A stretch of 6,295 bases of DNA from Candidatus Eiseniibacteriota bacterium. Lineage in GTDB: Bacteria; Eisenbacteria; RBG-16-71-46. Below, one piece after another: positions 1 through 6,295 of this stretch. The first letter of the stretch is position 1, and every line of letters begins with the position of its first letter. The DNA lies in NCBI GenBank assembly GCA_005893365.1, contig VBPB01000201.1, positions 1 through 6,295 of the forward strand, written 5' to 3'. Made by a program: the position numbers and the translations under genes. Below the pieces are notes generated by a model. The model saw only the letters and a program-made list of their open reading frames with translations. It had not been told where the DNA came from and did not search any database.

Positions 1-384
1 CCCGAGCGTCGGCGACTCCCAGTCGTCCTCCACCAGCCGCAGGTCGTGCTCGCGCGGGTCGACGCCGAGCGAGCGCAGCGAGTCGAAGTAGAGGTCCACC
101 ACCTCGGCCGGCGCCGGCTTGAGCAGCACCTGGTACTGGTAGAACTGCTGGAAGCGGTTGGGATTCTCGCCGTAGCGGCCGTCCTTGGGGCGGCGCGAGG
201 GCTCGACGTAGGCCACGCGCCACGGCTCGGGGCCCAGGGCCCGCAGGAAGCTCGCGGGATTGAAGGTGCCGGCGCCGACCTCGGACGGATAGGGCTGCTG
301 GATGACGCAGCCGCGCTCGAGCCAGTAGGTCTCGAGCGCCAGCATCATCTCCTGCAGCGAGCGGCCGGGGTTCACGCCGGGCAC
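1..384 (-). CDS. glyQ: Glycyl-tRNA synthetase alpha subunit, N-terminal part
   Basis: Catalytic alpha chain of the two-subunit (alpha2beta2) glycyl-tRNA synthetase, which charges tRNA-Gly in the cytoplasm using glycine and ATP. The first 128 codons are present of roughly 290-300 usual for the family; the rest lies beyond base 1. Visible family signatures include LALETYWLERGC, the EVGAGTFNPASFLRALGPEPW block, YVEPSRRPKDGRYGENPNR (class II motif 2 region) and VEDDWESPTLG at the edge. I place the start at the GTG at 384-382, because AAGGA at 395-391 lies 6 bases upstream. A second in-frame GTG at 375-373 would overlap the recO stop as GTGA but has no good ribosome site. Either way the gene begins inside the end of recO, which suggests translational coupling. 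A glyS beta-subunit gene would be expected next, outside the window. Identity is very secure; the exact start is less so. Confidence 0.95.
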   Translation of the reverse strand, partial: MPGVNPGRSLQEMMLALETYWLERGCVIQQPYPSEVGAGTFNPASFLRALGPEPWRVAYVEPSRRPKDGRYGENPNRFQQFYQYQVLLKPAPAEVVDLYFDSLRSLGVDPREHDLRLVEDDWESPTLG

Positions 385-1172
385 GGCGCATCCTTCGTGG
401 CGTCGGGGCCGGGCAGCGAGCGCAGCACCTCGAGCGAACGGAGTCCCTGGAACCGCTGGAAGTGCTGGCGCAGGAACGCCTCGACCACGCGCAGGATCTC
501 GCCGGCGCGCCGCACCTCGCCCAGCGCGATCCACTGCCCCGCCTCGCCGACCGGCCGCGACAGCAGCAGCGCCAGGCCGCCGAGCGCGTCGGCCGAGAGC
601 GTGATGGTGCCGGGCTCGGTCGCGGCACAGCGGTCGCACACCAGGCCGCCGCGCGCCGCCGAGAACAGCCGGCGCGGCGAGAAGGCGGCCCCGCATCCGG
701 CGCAGGCGTCGAGCCGCGGGCGGTAGCCGAGCAGGCTCGCGACCTGGAGCTGGAGCGCCAGCGTGAGCGCGGGCAGCGTGGCGAGCGGGGCCGCGGCGAT
801 GCCGCGCAGCGTGGCGGCGAGGAGATCGAACAGCTCGGCGTGCGGCTCCTCGCCCCAGACCAGGCGGTCGATCAGCTCGAGGGCCGCCTGTCCGTGCGCG
901 AGCCGGGCCAGGTCGGCGAGACGGCTACCGGTGGGCTCCAGCACCTCGGCCTGCGAGAGCAGGTGCAGATCGCGGTCCGTCTTGAGGTAGACGATGAAGC
1001 GCGAGCGCGACAGCGGCTCGAGCGCGTAGCCGAACCGGCTCGGGGACTTGCGCGCGGCCTTCGCCACCAGCTTGATCAGGCCGTGCTCGCGCGTGTAGAC
1101 GACGACGATCAGGCTCGTGTCGCCGAGCGCGTGGGTCTTGAGCACGATCCCTTCGCACTGGACCAGGGCCAT
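372..1172 (-). CDS. recO: DNA repair protein RecO
   Basis: RecO works with RecR and RecF in recombinational gap repair. It binds single-stranded DNA, anneals strands and helps load RecA onto SSB-coated DNA. The 266-residue product has the usual length (about 240-270). The N-terminal OB-fold region starts with the typical EGIVLKTHALGDTSLIVVVYTREHG (residues 7-31, with LGDTSLIV at 16-23). A helical region follows, then a zinc-finger-type cluster with Cys157, Cys160, Cys179 and Cys182 (two CxxC pairs), as in many but not all RecO proteins. The ATG at 1172 gives the expected N-terminus, but its ribosome site is weak: GGAG sits 11 bases upstream. The gene starts 68 bases after the DUF502 gene and its stop (TGA at 374-372) lies inside glyQ, so it is probably an operon member. 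Nothing looks broken. Confidence 0.96.
   Translation of the reverse strand: MALVQCEGIVLKTHALGDTSLIVVVYTREHGLIKLVAKAARKSPSRFGYALEPLSRSRFIVYLKTDRDLHLLSQAEVLEPTGSRLADLARLAHGQAALELIDRLVWGEEPHAELFDLLAATLRGIAAAPLATLPALTLALQLQVASLLGYRPRLDACAGCGAAFSPRRLFSAARGGLVCDRCAATEPGTITLSADALGGLALLLSRPVGEAGQWIALGEVRRAGEILRVVEAFLRQHFQRFQGLRSLEVLRSLPGPDATKDAPCPA
391..395 (-). promoter_or_regulatory. Ribosome binding site deciding the glyQ start
   Basis: AAGGA on the minus strand, inside the 3' end of recO, lies 6 bases before the GTG at 384. The alternative GTG at 375 would be 15 bases from it, too far for efficient initiation. This favours the upstream start. Confidence 0.6.
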
Positions 1173-1211
1173 CGGGGCGTTGACTCCACGGAACCGGTTG
1201 TCGCCCGGGGA

Positions 1212-1225
1212 CCGGCCGCGGCCGG
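1212..1225. repeat. 14-base GC-only perfect palindrome between DUF502 gene and recO
   Basis: CCGGCCGCGGCCGG equals its own reverse complement. With A1211 bulged out, three more G-C pairs (1208-1210 with 1226-1228) extend it. It sits in the 68-base gap between the DUF502 gene stop (1241) and the recO start (1172). No T-run follows on the minus strand, so it is not a standard intrinsic terminator. In DNA this GC-rich, a chance palindrome is possible. It could be a minor RNA hairpin or processing site. Confidence 0.35.
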
Positions 1226-1240
1226 CCCGGTGGGGCGGCG

Positions 1241-1882
1241 TTACTCGGCGGGCATCCCCGGTTGGACCACGCCCCCCGAGATCACCACCCTGAGGCCGTC
1301 CTCGACCGGCCAGTCGAGGCGGATGATGGTCGCCTTCGGCACATAATGCACGAAACCGGAGGCCGGGTTCGGGGAGTGCGGCACATAGACCACCTCGACG
1401 TCGGTGGCGAGCCGCTCCTGGATCTCACGGCTGGCGCGCCCGGTGATGAAGCCGATGCGCCACATGCCGGGGTGCGGCCAGGGCACCAGCACGACCTGCT
1501 GGAAGACCTGCTGCTCCTTGGAGAAGAACGCTTCCCCCAACGACTTGGTGGAGCCGTACAAAATACCGATGCCGGGAATGTGGGTCAACATCCGGTCCCA
1601 GAGCCGCAGCGCCGGACGCGCGCCGATCCACGAGGCGACCCAGCCGACCAGCATGAGCACGATCAAGGTCGCCACCAGCCCGATGCCCGGGATGCGGTGG
1701 TAGTCGAACGCCGGGAAGCGCAGGTAGCGGCCCAGGATGTTGTCGACGAAGTTGAGCAGGCGGTAGAAGACCCACAGCGTCACCGCCGACGGCGCCAGCA
1801 CCAGCAGGCCGGTGAGGAGGTAATTGCGAAGGTGCCCCGCGAACCCGGGGCCGGCCTTCTCGGGCTTCTTGTGATCGCTCAT
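1241..1882 (-). CDS. DUF502 family inner-membrane protein
   Basis: Membrane protein of the DUF502 family, whose biochemical role is not established. The product is 213 residues, the usual size. Two hydrophobic segments are visible: about residues 20-41 (LLTGLLVLAPSAVTLWVFY) and 66-86 (GIGLVATLIVLMLVGWVAS). They are followed by the family blocks IPGIGILYGSTKSLGEAF (102-119), VPHSPNPASGFVHYVP (167-182) and ISGGVVQPG (201-209). The C-terminal half is soluble. I chose the ATG at 1882 (start MSDHKKPEK) because the open frame continues 38 codons further upstream, but that stretch is Arg/Pro/Gly-rich, not family-like, and runs into ybeY. The ribosome site is poor. It lies 85 bases after ybeY and 68 before recO in the same direction, so it is probably co-transcribed. 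Family assignment is strong; function is unknown. Confidence 0.93.
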   Translation of the reverse strand: MSDHKKPEKAGPGFAGHLRNYLLTGLLVLAPSAVTLWVFYRLLNFVDNILGRYLRFPAFDYHRIPGIGLVATLIVLMLVGWVASWIGARPALRLWDRMLTHIPGIGILYGSTKSLGEAFFSKEQQVFQQVVLVPWPHPGMWRIGFITGRASREIQERLATDVEVVYVPHSPNPASGFVHYVPKATIIRLDWPVEDGLRVVISGGVVQPGMPAE

Positions 1883-1967
1883 GGGGCCGGGGGGAGACTC
1901 CGTCGTGAGGGTGCCGGGACCGCGTCGGTCGCGGCGGTCGGGAGACTCGCCGATGCCGGGCCGCGGG

Positions 1968-2504
1968 TCAACTGCTCGCGACCCGCGTGCTCGCAACGCG
2001 CGGGACGAGGGCGATGCGGGGGCTCCGGCGGGCGCCGGCCGACCCCCGCGCGGCCCGCGCCAGGGCGCGATCGAGGGCTCGGACCTGGGCCGCCGCGCCC
2101 CGCAGCGCGCGGGTCTCGCGGGCGCGCATCCGGGTGCGCTGCGACGGCGTCTGGTGGTCGAGGCCGGCCAGGTGGAGTGCCCCGTGGATCACCAGGCGGG
2201 CCAGCTCGCGGCCGCGGCTCACCCGATAGCGGCGCGCCTGGGCGACCACGCGGTCGAGCGAGACGACCAGGTCGCCGTTCACGCGCCGCCCCGGGGCGTC
2301 GTCGTAGCCGAAGGAGAGCACGTCGGTGGCCCGGTCGATGCCGCGCCAGCGGCGGTTGAGCTCGCGCACCGGCACGTCCCCCGTCAGGACGATGCCGAGC
2401 TCGCCCGCGGCACGACCCTCGGACGCGAGCGCCGCCCGCACCAACGCCCCCAGGGGTGCCGCGACGCCGCGCAGCTCAGCTGGGCTCTTTGCGGAGATCG
2501 GCAT
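1968..2504 (-). CDS. ybeY: Endoribonuclease YbeY (rRNA maturation factor)
   Basis: Zinc-dependent single-strand endoribonuclease of the UPF0054 family, known to act in 16S rRNA 3'-end maturation and ribosome quality control in the cytoplasm. The zinc motif HGALHLAGLDH is intact, with His107, His111 and His117. The upstream block ELNRRWRGIDRATDVLSF (48-65) is equally diagnostic, and a conserved Arg is in place within it. At 178 residues it is longer than the usual 145-165. The conserved part ends near residue 138, and the remaining 40 or so residues are Arg/Ala-rich and low in complexity. The ATG at 2504 overlaps the last 29 bases of pgpH. AGAAGG at 2513-2508 is only 3 bases from it, which is a short spacing. 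Neighbouring phoH upstream fits the well-known phoH-ybeY association. Identity is very secure. Confidence 0.96.
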   Translation of the reverse strand: MPISAKSPAELRGVAAPLGALVRAALASEGRAAGELGIVLTGDVPVRELNRRWRGIDRATDVLSFGYDDAPGRRVNGDLVVSLDRVVAQARRYRVSRGRELARLVIHGALHLAGLDHQTPSQRTRMRARETRALRGAAAQVRALDRALARAARGSAGARRSPRIALVPRVASTRVASS

Positions 2505-4701
2505 CGGCCTTCTGGCGTCGCCGCGAATCCTCGGGGTAGGGCGCGCGCACGTGGAAGATCGCGGTCAGCACCGGGATGAACGCCTCGCGGATGCGCGCCA
2601 CCTCGGAGAGCGTGAGCCCGCAGTCGTCGAGTTGCCCGTCGCGCACCCGTTCGTCGACGATGCGCGTGACCAGCCCGCGGATGCGGCTCGGGGTCGGCTC
2701 CTGCAGCGCGCGCGAGGCGCCCTCGACGCCGTCGGCAAGCATCAGGATCGCGGTCTCCTTGGAGCGCGGCCGCGGGCCGGGATAGCAGTAGTCCTCGCGC
2801 TGCACCGCCGGTTCGGCATGCAGGGCCTTCTCGTAGAAGAACGCCATCACCATCGTGCCGTGGTGCTCGGGGATGGCGATGCGCACCGCACTGGGGAGCC
2901 GCTCGCGCCGCGCCAGCTCCAGGCCCTCGGTGATATGCGACTTGACGACCAGCGCGCTCATGCTCGGCGCCAGCAGCTCGTGGCGGCTGCGCCCCGCCGC
3001 CGGCTCGTTCTCGGCGTAGTACGGCGCCTTCGGCAGCTTGCCGATGTCGTGGTAGTAGGCCGAGACGCGCGCGAGCAGCGAGTTGGCGCCGATCGCCTCG
3101 GCGGCGCGCTCGGCGAGGCTGCCCACCACCATGCTGTGGTGGTAGGTGCCCGGGGCCTCCAGCTGGAGCCGGCGCAGCAGCGGGCGGTTCAGGTCGGAGA
3201 GCTCGAGCAGCGTGATGTCCGAGGTGAGGCCGAGAGCGTGCTCGACCACCGGCAGCAGGAGGAACGCGAGCGCGATGGCGAGGAAGCCGTTGAGCGCCCC
3301 CCACAGGGCGTCGTGCAGCAGCAGCTCGGGGGGCGTGGCGCGGCCCAGGTCCCAGGCCATGATGGCGGCCAGGATCGCGGCGGTCATGATGAGGTTGGCG
3401 CGCAGGAAGTGCCACCGGTGCCGCAGCTTCGCGACCGAATAGACCGCGGTGACGCCGCCCACCACCCCGACCAGCACGAACGGCGGCTTGAGCTCCATGA
3501 TCGCCGCGGTCGCCACCGCGAGCACGAGCGTGAACACCAGCGCCGGCCGCTTCTCCATCAGCGATGCCACCACCAGCGGCGCCACCGCCAGCGGGATCGT
3601 GAACTCCGAGATCCCGAGGGTCCCGACCAGCAGCTCGGTCGCCCCCATCACCACCGCCACCAGCAGCGTGAACATCGCCAGCATCGCGTTGTCGCGGAAC
3701 ACCTGCGGCAGCTCGAAGCGCAGGTAGAGCGAGAAGATGGCGATGAACAGCACCATGAGCGCCATGCGGGCCGCCGGCGGATAGAAGATCTCGCTGCGCT
3801 GCCGCCGCGCCGCCTCGATGTCGCGCAGCGACCGCAGCTTGAGCAGCGCCGCCCGGTCCACGTGCTGGTTGGCGTCCACGATCAGCTCGTCCTTCTGCAC
3901 GCCCCCGAGCACGGTCGGCACCGTGCCCTTCGCCTGGACCCGGCGCCACTCGGTCTCGGCGCGGTCGTAGACGACGTTGGGCTGGACCAGCGGCTGCGCC
4001 AGCTCCAGCACCAGCGCCACGCTGGCGGGGTCGTTGGGATAGGCCTCGCGGGCGCGGCCGCCGATGAAGGCCAGCGCCTCGTCCCGGTCGAACAGGAGCC
4101 CGGCGACCCGTGGCTGCTCGCTCGCCCCGTCGCGCAGCGCGATCGAGCGGTAGCCCTCGAGGAAGCCGTCGCGTTTCTCGAGCGTCACGCCGGCGGCGTA
4201 CAGCTCGTGCAGCCAGCCCTCCAGGTCGCGCAGCACGCGCCGCGCCCGTCCGGGGGCGGCGAGCGAGCGGGCGTTGGCCTCGCCGAGCGGGAGGCCCAGG
4301 CCCCGCAGCTGCCGCAGGCGCTCCGCGGGCGCCAGGGTCGCGTCCGCCACCAGCGCCAGCGCCGCCTGCTGGAAGTGGCCGAAGCGGTCCAGGCTCGCCG
4401 CCGACACGCGCGGGTCGACCACGAACACCGGCGGGACCGCGACCGCGGCCGCCTGCTGCTGGCGACGCAGCGTCGGTTCGTCCTTCTGGACGCGGAAGTC
4501 GTAGGGGCCGACGATGCGCTCGCGCGCGATGTCCCCCAGCCGGTAGCGGTACTTCTCCTCGACGCGCGGATGCCGCGGCAACAGCGCCGCCAGCGCCAGC
4601 AGCACCACGATGAGCAGGGCGCGGACCGCGTAGTAGCCCCAACGGATGCTGCGGGCGCGGTCGGGCAGCGCCGGGCGGGCGATCGGTTCCAGGGCGTTCA
4701 T
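2476..4701 (-). CDS. pgpH: 7TM-HD family c-di-AMP phosphodiesterase (PgpH/YqfF type)
   Basis: Membrane-bound HD-domain phosphohydrolase. Characterised PgpH members hydrolyse cyclic di-AMP to pApA; substrate here is inferred from family. The 741 residues follow the standard plan: a transmembrane segment at about 24-41, an extracytoplasmic 7TMR-HDED-like domain (about 45-305), a cluster of membrane helices (about 312-488), and a cytoplasmic HD domain (about 515-715). Metal-site candidates are all present: GTYHHS (His521/His522), HDIGK (His551, Asp552), KSHITEG (His589), EHHG (His613, His614) and ADGVE (Asp657), so it looks catalytically competent. The ATG at 4701 is the only in-frame start after the phoH stop. 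It has no good ribosome site, because a GGGAG 15 bases upstream lies in a small hairpin. The gene follows phoH by 39 bases and its end overlaps ybeY by 29 bases, consistent with one operon. Confidence 0.95.
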   Translation of the reverse strand: MNALEPIARPALPDRARSIRWGYYAVRALLIVVLLALAALLPRHPRVEEKYRYRLGDIARERIVGPYDFRVQKDEPTLRRQQQAAAVAVPPVFVVDPRVSAASLDRFGHFQQAALALVADATLAPAERLRQLRGLGLPLGEANARSLAAPGRARRVLRDLEGWLHELYAAGVTLEKRDGFLEGYRSIALRDGASEQPRVAGLLFDRDEALAFIGGRAREAYPNDPASVALVLELAQPLVQPNVVYDRAETEWRRVQAKGTVPTVLGGVQKDELIVDANQHVDRAALLKLRSLRDIEAARRQRSEIFYPPAARMALMVLFIAIFSLYLRFELPQVFRDNAMLAMFTLLVAVVMGATELLVGTLGISEFTIPLAVAPLVVASLMEKRPALVFTLVLAVATAAIMELKPPFVLVGVVGGVTAVYSVAKLRHRWHFLRANLIMTAAILAAIMAWDLGRATPPELLLHDALWGALNGFLAIALAFLLLPVVEHALGLTSDITLLELSDLNRPLLRRLQLEAPGTYHHSMVVGSLAERAAEAIGANSLLARVSAYYHDIGKLPKAPYYAENEPAAGRSRHELLAPSMSALVVKSHITEGLELARRERLPSAVRIAIPEHHGTMVMAFFYEKALHAEPAVQREDYCYPGPRPRSKETAILMLADGVEGASRALQEPTPSRIRGLVTRIVDERVRDGQLDDCGLTLSEVARIREAFIPVLTAIFHVRAPYPEDSRRRQKADADLRKEPS

Positions 4702-4708
4702 GATGAGC

Positions 4709-4721
4709 GGGAGGTGCTCCC
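4709..4721 (-). promoter_or_regulatory. Small hairpin covering the only SD-like sequence before pgpH
   Basis: On the minus strand GGGAG (4721-4717), loop CAC, CTCCC (4713-4709) form a 5-bp stem ending 7 bases before the pgpH ATG. The sole purine-rich site is thus paired and also too far (15 bases) for normal use. Initiation may rely on ribosomes arriving from phoH. No T-run follows, so it is not a terminator. Confidence 0.35.
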
Positions 4722-4740
4722 GTTCAGGCGCGTGGGGCCG

Positions 4741-5798
<1,058 letters not shown>

Positions 5799-5805
5799 GG
5801 TCTGA

Positions 5806-5810
5806 CCCTC
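5806..5810 (-). promoter_or_regulatory. Ribosome binding site of phoH
   Basis: GAGGG lies 7 bases before the GTG at 5798, good spacing. An ATG at 5812-5810 is out of frame with phoH and stops within a few codons. The GTG start also matches the expected short N-terminus before the LLGRND motif. Confidence 0.65.
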
Positions 5811-5821
5811 ATGGCCCGGTG

Positions 5822-5871
5822 AAACGCAAAACTCTTGACCTGGTTGGCCCCGGGAAGGGCCAGGTCAAGAG
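5822..5871 (-). terminator. Intrinsic terminator just upstream of phoH
   Basis: On the minus strand CTCTTGACCTGG (5871-5860) and CCAGGTCAAGAG (5843-5832) form a perfect 12-bp stem with a 16-base GC-rich loop. It is followed at once by TTTTGCGTTT (5831-5822). The opposite strand has no T-run, so it acts on leftward transcription. It ends 23 bases before the phoH GTG, leaving no room for a promoter in between. Transcripts reaching phoH from upstream must therefore read through it. It could end a small RNA or the upstream carboxylase transcript, or work as an attenuator. Confidence 0.85.
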
Positions 5872-5987
5872 CGGGGTGGCGCTATGCGCGACGTTCGGCT
5901 GTCTGGTCAACCTGTTGGTGTCCAGTGACTTCCTTCAGTCTGTGGATTCGGCCGTCGGAACCCTCGCTGTCTGTCGGTCCACGAGAC
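5822..5987 (-). ncRNA. Candidate small RNA or attenuator leader upstream of phoH
   Basis: A stretch of about 166 bases is bounded by a sigma70-like promoter (predicted start near 5987) and the intrinsic terminator. No ATG-started reading frame is present in the part before the terminator. Possible local structure: CGACG (5957-5953) with CGTCG (5893-5889) closing a multibranched domain; GACT/AGTC (5940-5937, 5930-5927) with loop GAAGGA; CTGG/CCAG (5925-5922, 5906-5903); and GCGC-ATA-GCGC (5889-5879). The segment CAGGTTGA (5914-5907) can pair with TTGACCTG (5868-5861) of the terminator arm. I recognise no known family: 6S, SRP, tmRNA, T-box and ydaO consensus elements are absent as far as I can judge. 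Whether it is a stand-alone RNA or a 5' leader of phoH is open. Confidence 0.42.
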
Positions 5988-5993
5988 AGAGGC

Positions 5994-6022
5994 ACCGTAG
6001 CACACGCGTCCCGGGGGGTCAA
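5994..6022 (-). promoter_or_regulatory. Sigma70-like promoter for the phoH leader/operon
   Basis: On the minus strand a -35 TTGACC (6022-6017, 5 of 6 to consensus) is followed by exactly 17 bases and a -10 TACGGT (5999-5994). The -10 keeps the key T, A and final T. The predicted transcription start is near 5987. It lies just upstream of the structured region and terminator and is the only good promoter I see between the carboxylase stop and phoH. Confidence 0.6.
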
Positions 6023-6130
6023 CGACTCGGCACCGCTCCCCGCCGTGTGCCCCACCGGTATCGGCACGCGGGCGGGCGGGGTTCACCGCTCAGGATCGCC
6101 AGGCCCGGCGCGGGTTCCGAGCGCACAGGC
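6023..6130 (-). other. Gap between carboxylase gene and promoter, no gene seen
   Basis: These 108 bases hold no supportable gene. A weak 5-bp stem, GTGCC (6067-6063) with GGCAC (6051-6047), has an 11-base loop and no T-run, so I do not call it a terminator for the carboxylase gene. A 61-codon open frame running from about 6067 to 5882 overlaps the promoter and has no family-like sequence. Confidence 0.5.
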
Positions 6131-6295
6131 TCAGGCCGGCGGCTCGTCCAGCTCCACCAGCGGCACGCCGCCGTTCACCATCTCCCCCGCCCGCGCGGCG
6201 ATGCTCTTGATGCGTCCGTCGCGGGGGGCCCGGATCACGTGCTCCATCTTCATCGCCTCGAGCGCCAGCAGCGGCTGGCCGCGCGCGACCGTCTC
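6131..6295 (-). CDS. Biotin carboxyl carrier domain, C-terminal end of an acyl-CoA carboxylase subunit (partial)
   Basis: The last 54 residues of a biotinylated protein are visible, ending at TGA (6133-6131). The segment LALEAMKMEHVIRAPRDG carries the biotinylation motif AMKM, whose lysine is residue 16 of the visible part. It is followed by the second half of the biotinyl beta-barrel (GRIKSIAARAGEMVNGGVPLVEL). The biotin carries CO2 between the carboxylase and transferase sites. The AMKMEH-(T/V)-(I/V)-RAP style resembles biotin-containing alpha subunits of acyl-CoA carboxylases (propionyl-, methylcrotonyl- or related) more than AccB, but a free carrier protein or pyruvate carboxylase-type end cannot be excluded. 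The main part of the gene is beyond the window, so no symbol is given. It is on the same strand as phoH but 332 bases away with its own promoter between, so probably a separate unit. Confidence 0.9.
   Translation of the reverse strand, partial: ETVARGQPLLALEAMKMEHVIRAPRDGRIKSIAARAGEMVNGGVPLVELDEPPA

Noticed and set aside
462..1346. Plus-strand frame opposite recO
   Set aside because: Codon-on-codon mirror of recO, rich in Arg/Gln/Ala and without recognisable motifs.
5822..5987. Known RNA families: ydaO c-di-AMP riboswitch, T-box, SRP RNA, 6S RNA
   Set aside because: A c-di-AMP riboswitch would fit the pgpH operon and CCGAATCC looked similar, but the other conserved ydaO elements are missing. 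GAAGGAAG recalls the SRP apical loop, but the flanking asymmetric loop is absent. No T-box AGGGUGG motif and no 6S-like long interrupted hairpin were found by eye; a covariance search could overturn this.
5882..6067. 61-codon minus-strand frame upstream of phoH
   Set aside because: It runs across the predicted promoter, starts upstream of the -35, has no clear ribosome site and shows no family-like sequence.

Overview
This is a high-GC window (by eye near 70%, not counted). Every gene I can support lies on the minus strand and is an ordinary chromosomal housekeeping gene. Reading in the direction of transcription, from high to low coordinates, the order is: the C-terminal end of a biotin-dependent carboxylase subunit (6131-6295), a 332-base gap with regulatory structure (5799-6130), phoH (4741-5798, broken), the c-di-AMP phosphodiesterase-type HD protein pgpH/yqfF (2476-4701), ybeY (1968-2504), a DUF502 membrane protein (1241-1882), recO (372-1172), and the N-terminal part of glyQ (1-384), cut by the window edge.

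The phoH to glyQ block looks like one operon. Gaps are short (39, 85 and 68 bases), pgpH/ybeY and recO/glyQ overlap, and there is no convincing terminator inside. PhoH (an ATPase linked to RNA and ribosome metabolism) and YbeY (rRNA-processing endoribonuclease) are classical neighbours. PgpH adds second-messenger turnover, RecO recombinational repair, and GlyQ the alpha chain of the two-subunit glycyl-tRNA synthetase. The gene set, GC content, split alpha/beta GlyRS and PgpH/YqfF in the same operon suggest a Gram-negative-type high-GC lineage such as Methylomirabilota/Rokubacteria, Desulfobacterota, Myxococcota or a relative. This placement is inference from gene content only.

Two things are out of the ordinary. 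First, phoH is interrupted just after its Walker A motif. The reading frame changes, and about 16 conserved codons appear to be missing (an apparent 46-base deletion), so it is either a real lesion or an assembly error. Second, the gap upstream of phoH holds a sigma70-like promoter (6017-6022 and 5994-5999), a structured region of about 115 bases, and a textbook intrinsic terminator (5822-5871) that ends only 23 bases before the phoH start codon. That arrangement fits either a small RNA of about 166 nt or a transcription-attenuating 5' leader controlling the operon. A leader segment can pair over 8 bp with the terminator's 5' arm, as an antiterminator would. I recognise no known riboswitch or RNA family in it.

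I see no mobile element, CRISPR array, tRNA or rRNA. Long plus-strand open frames, one of more than 1000 codons, are codon-mirrored shadows of the minus-strand genes.
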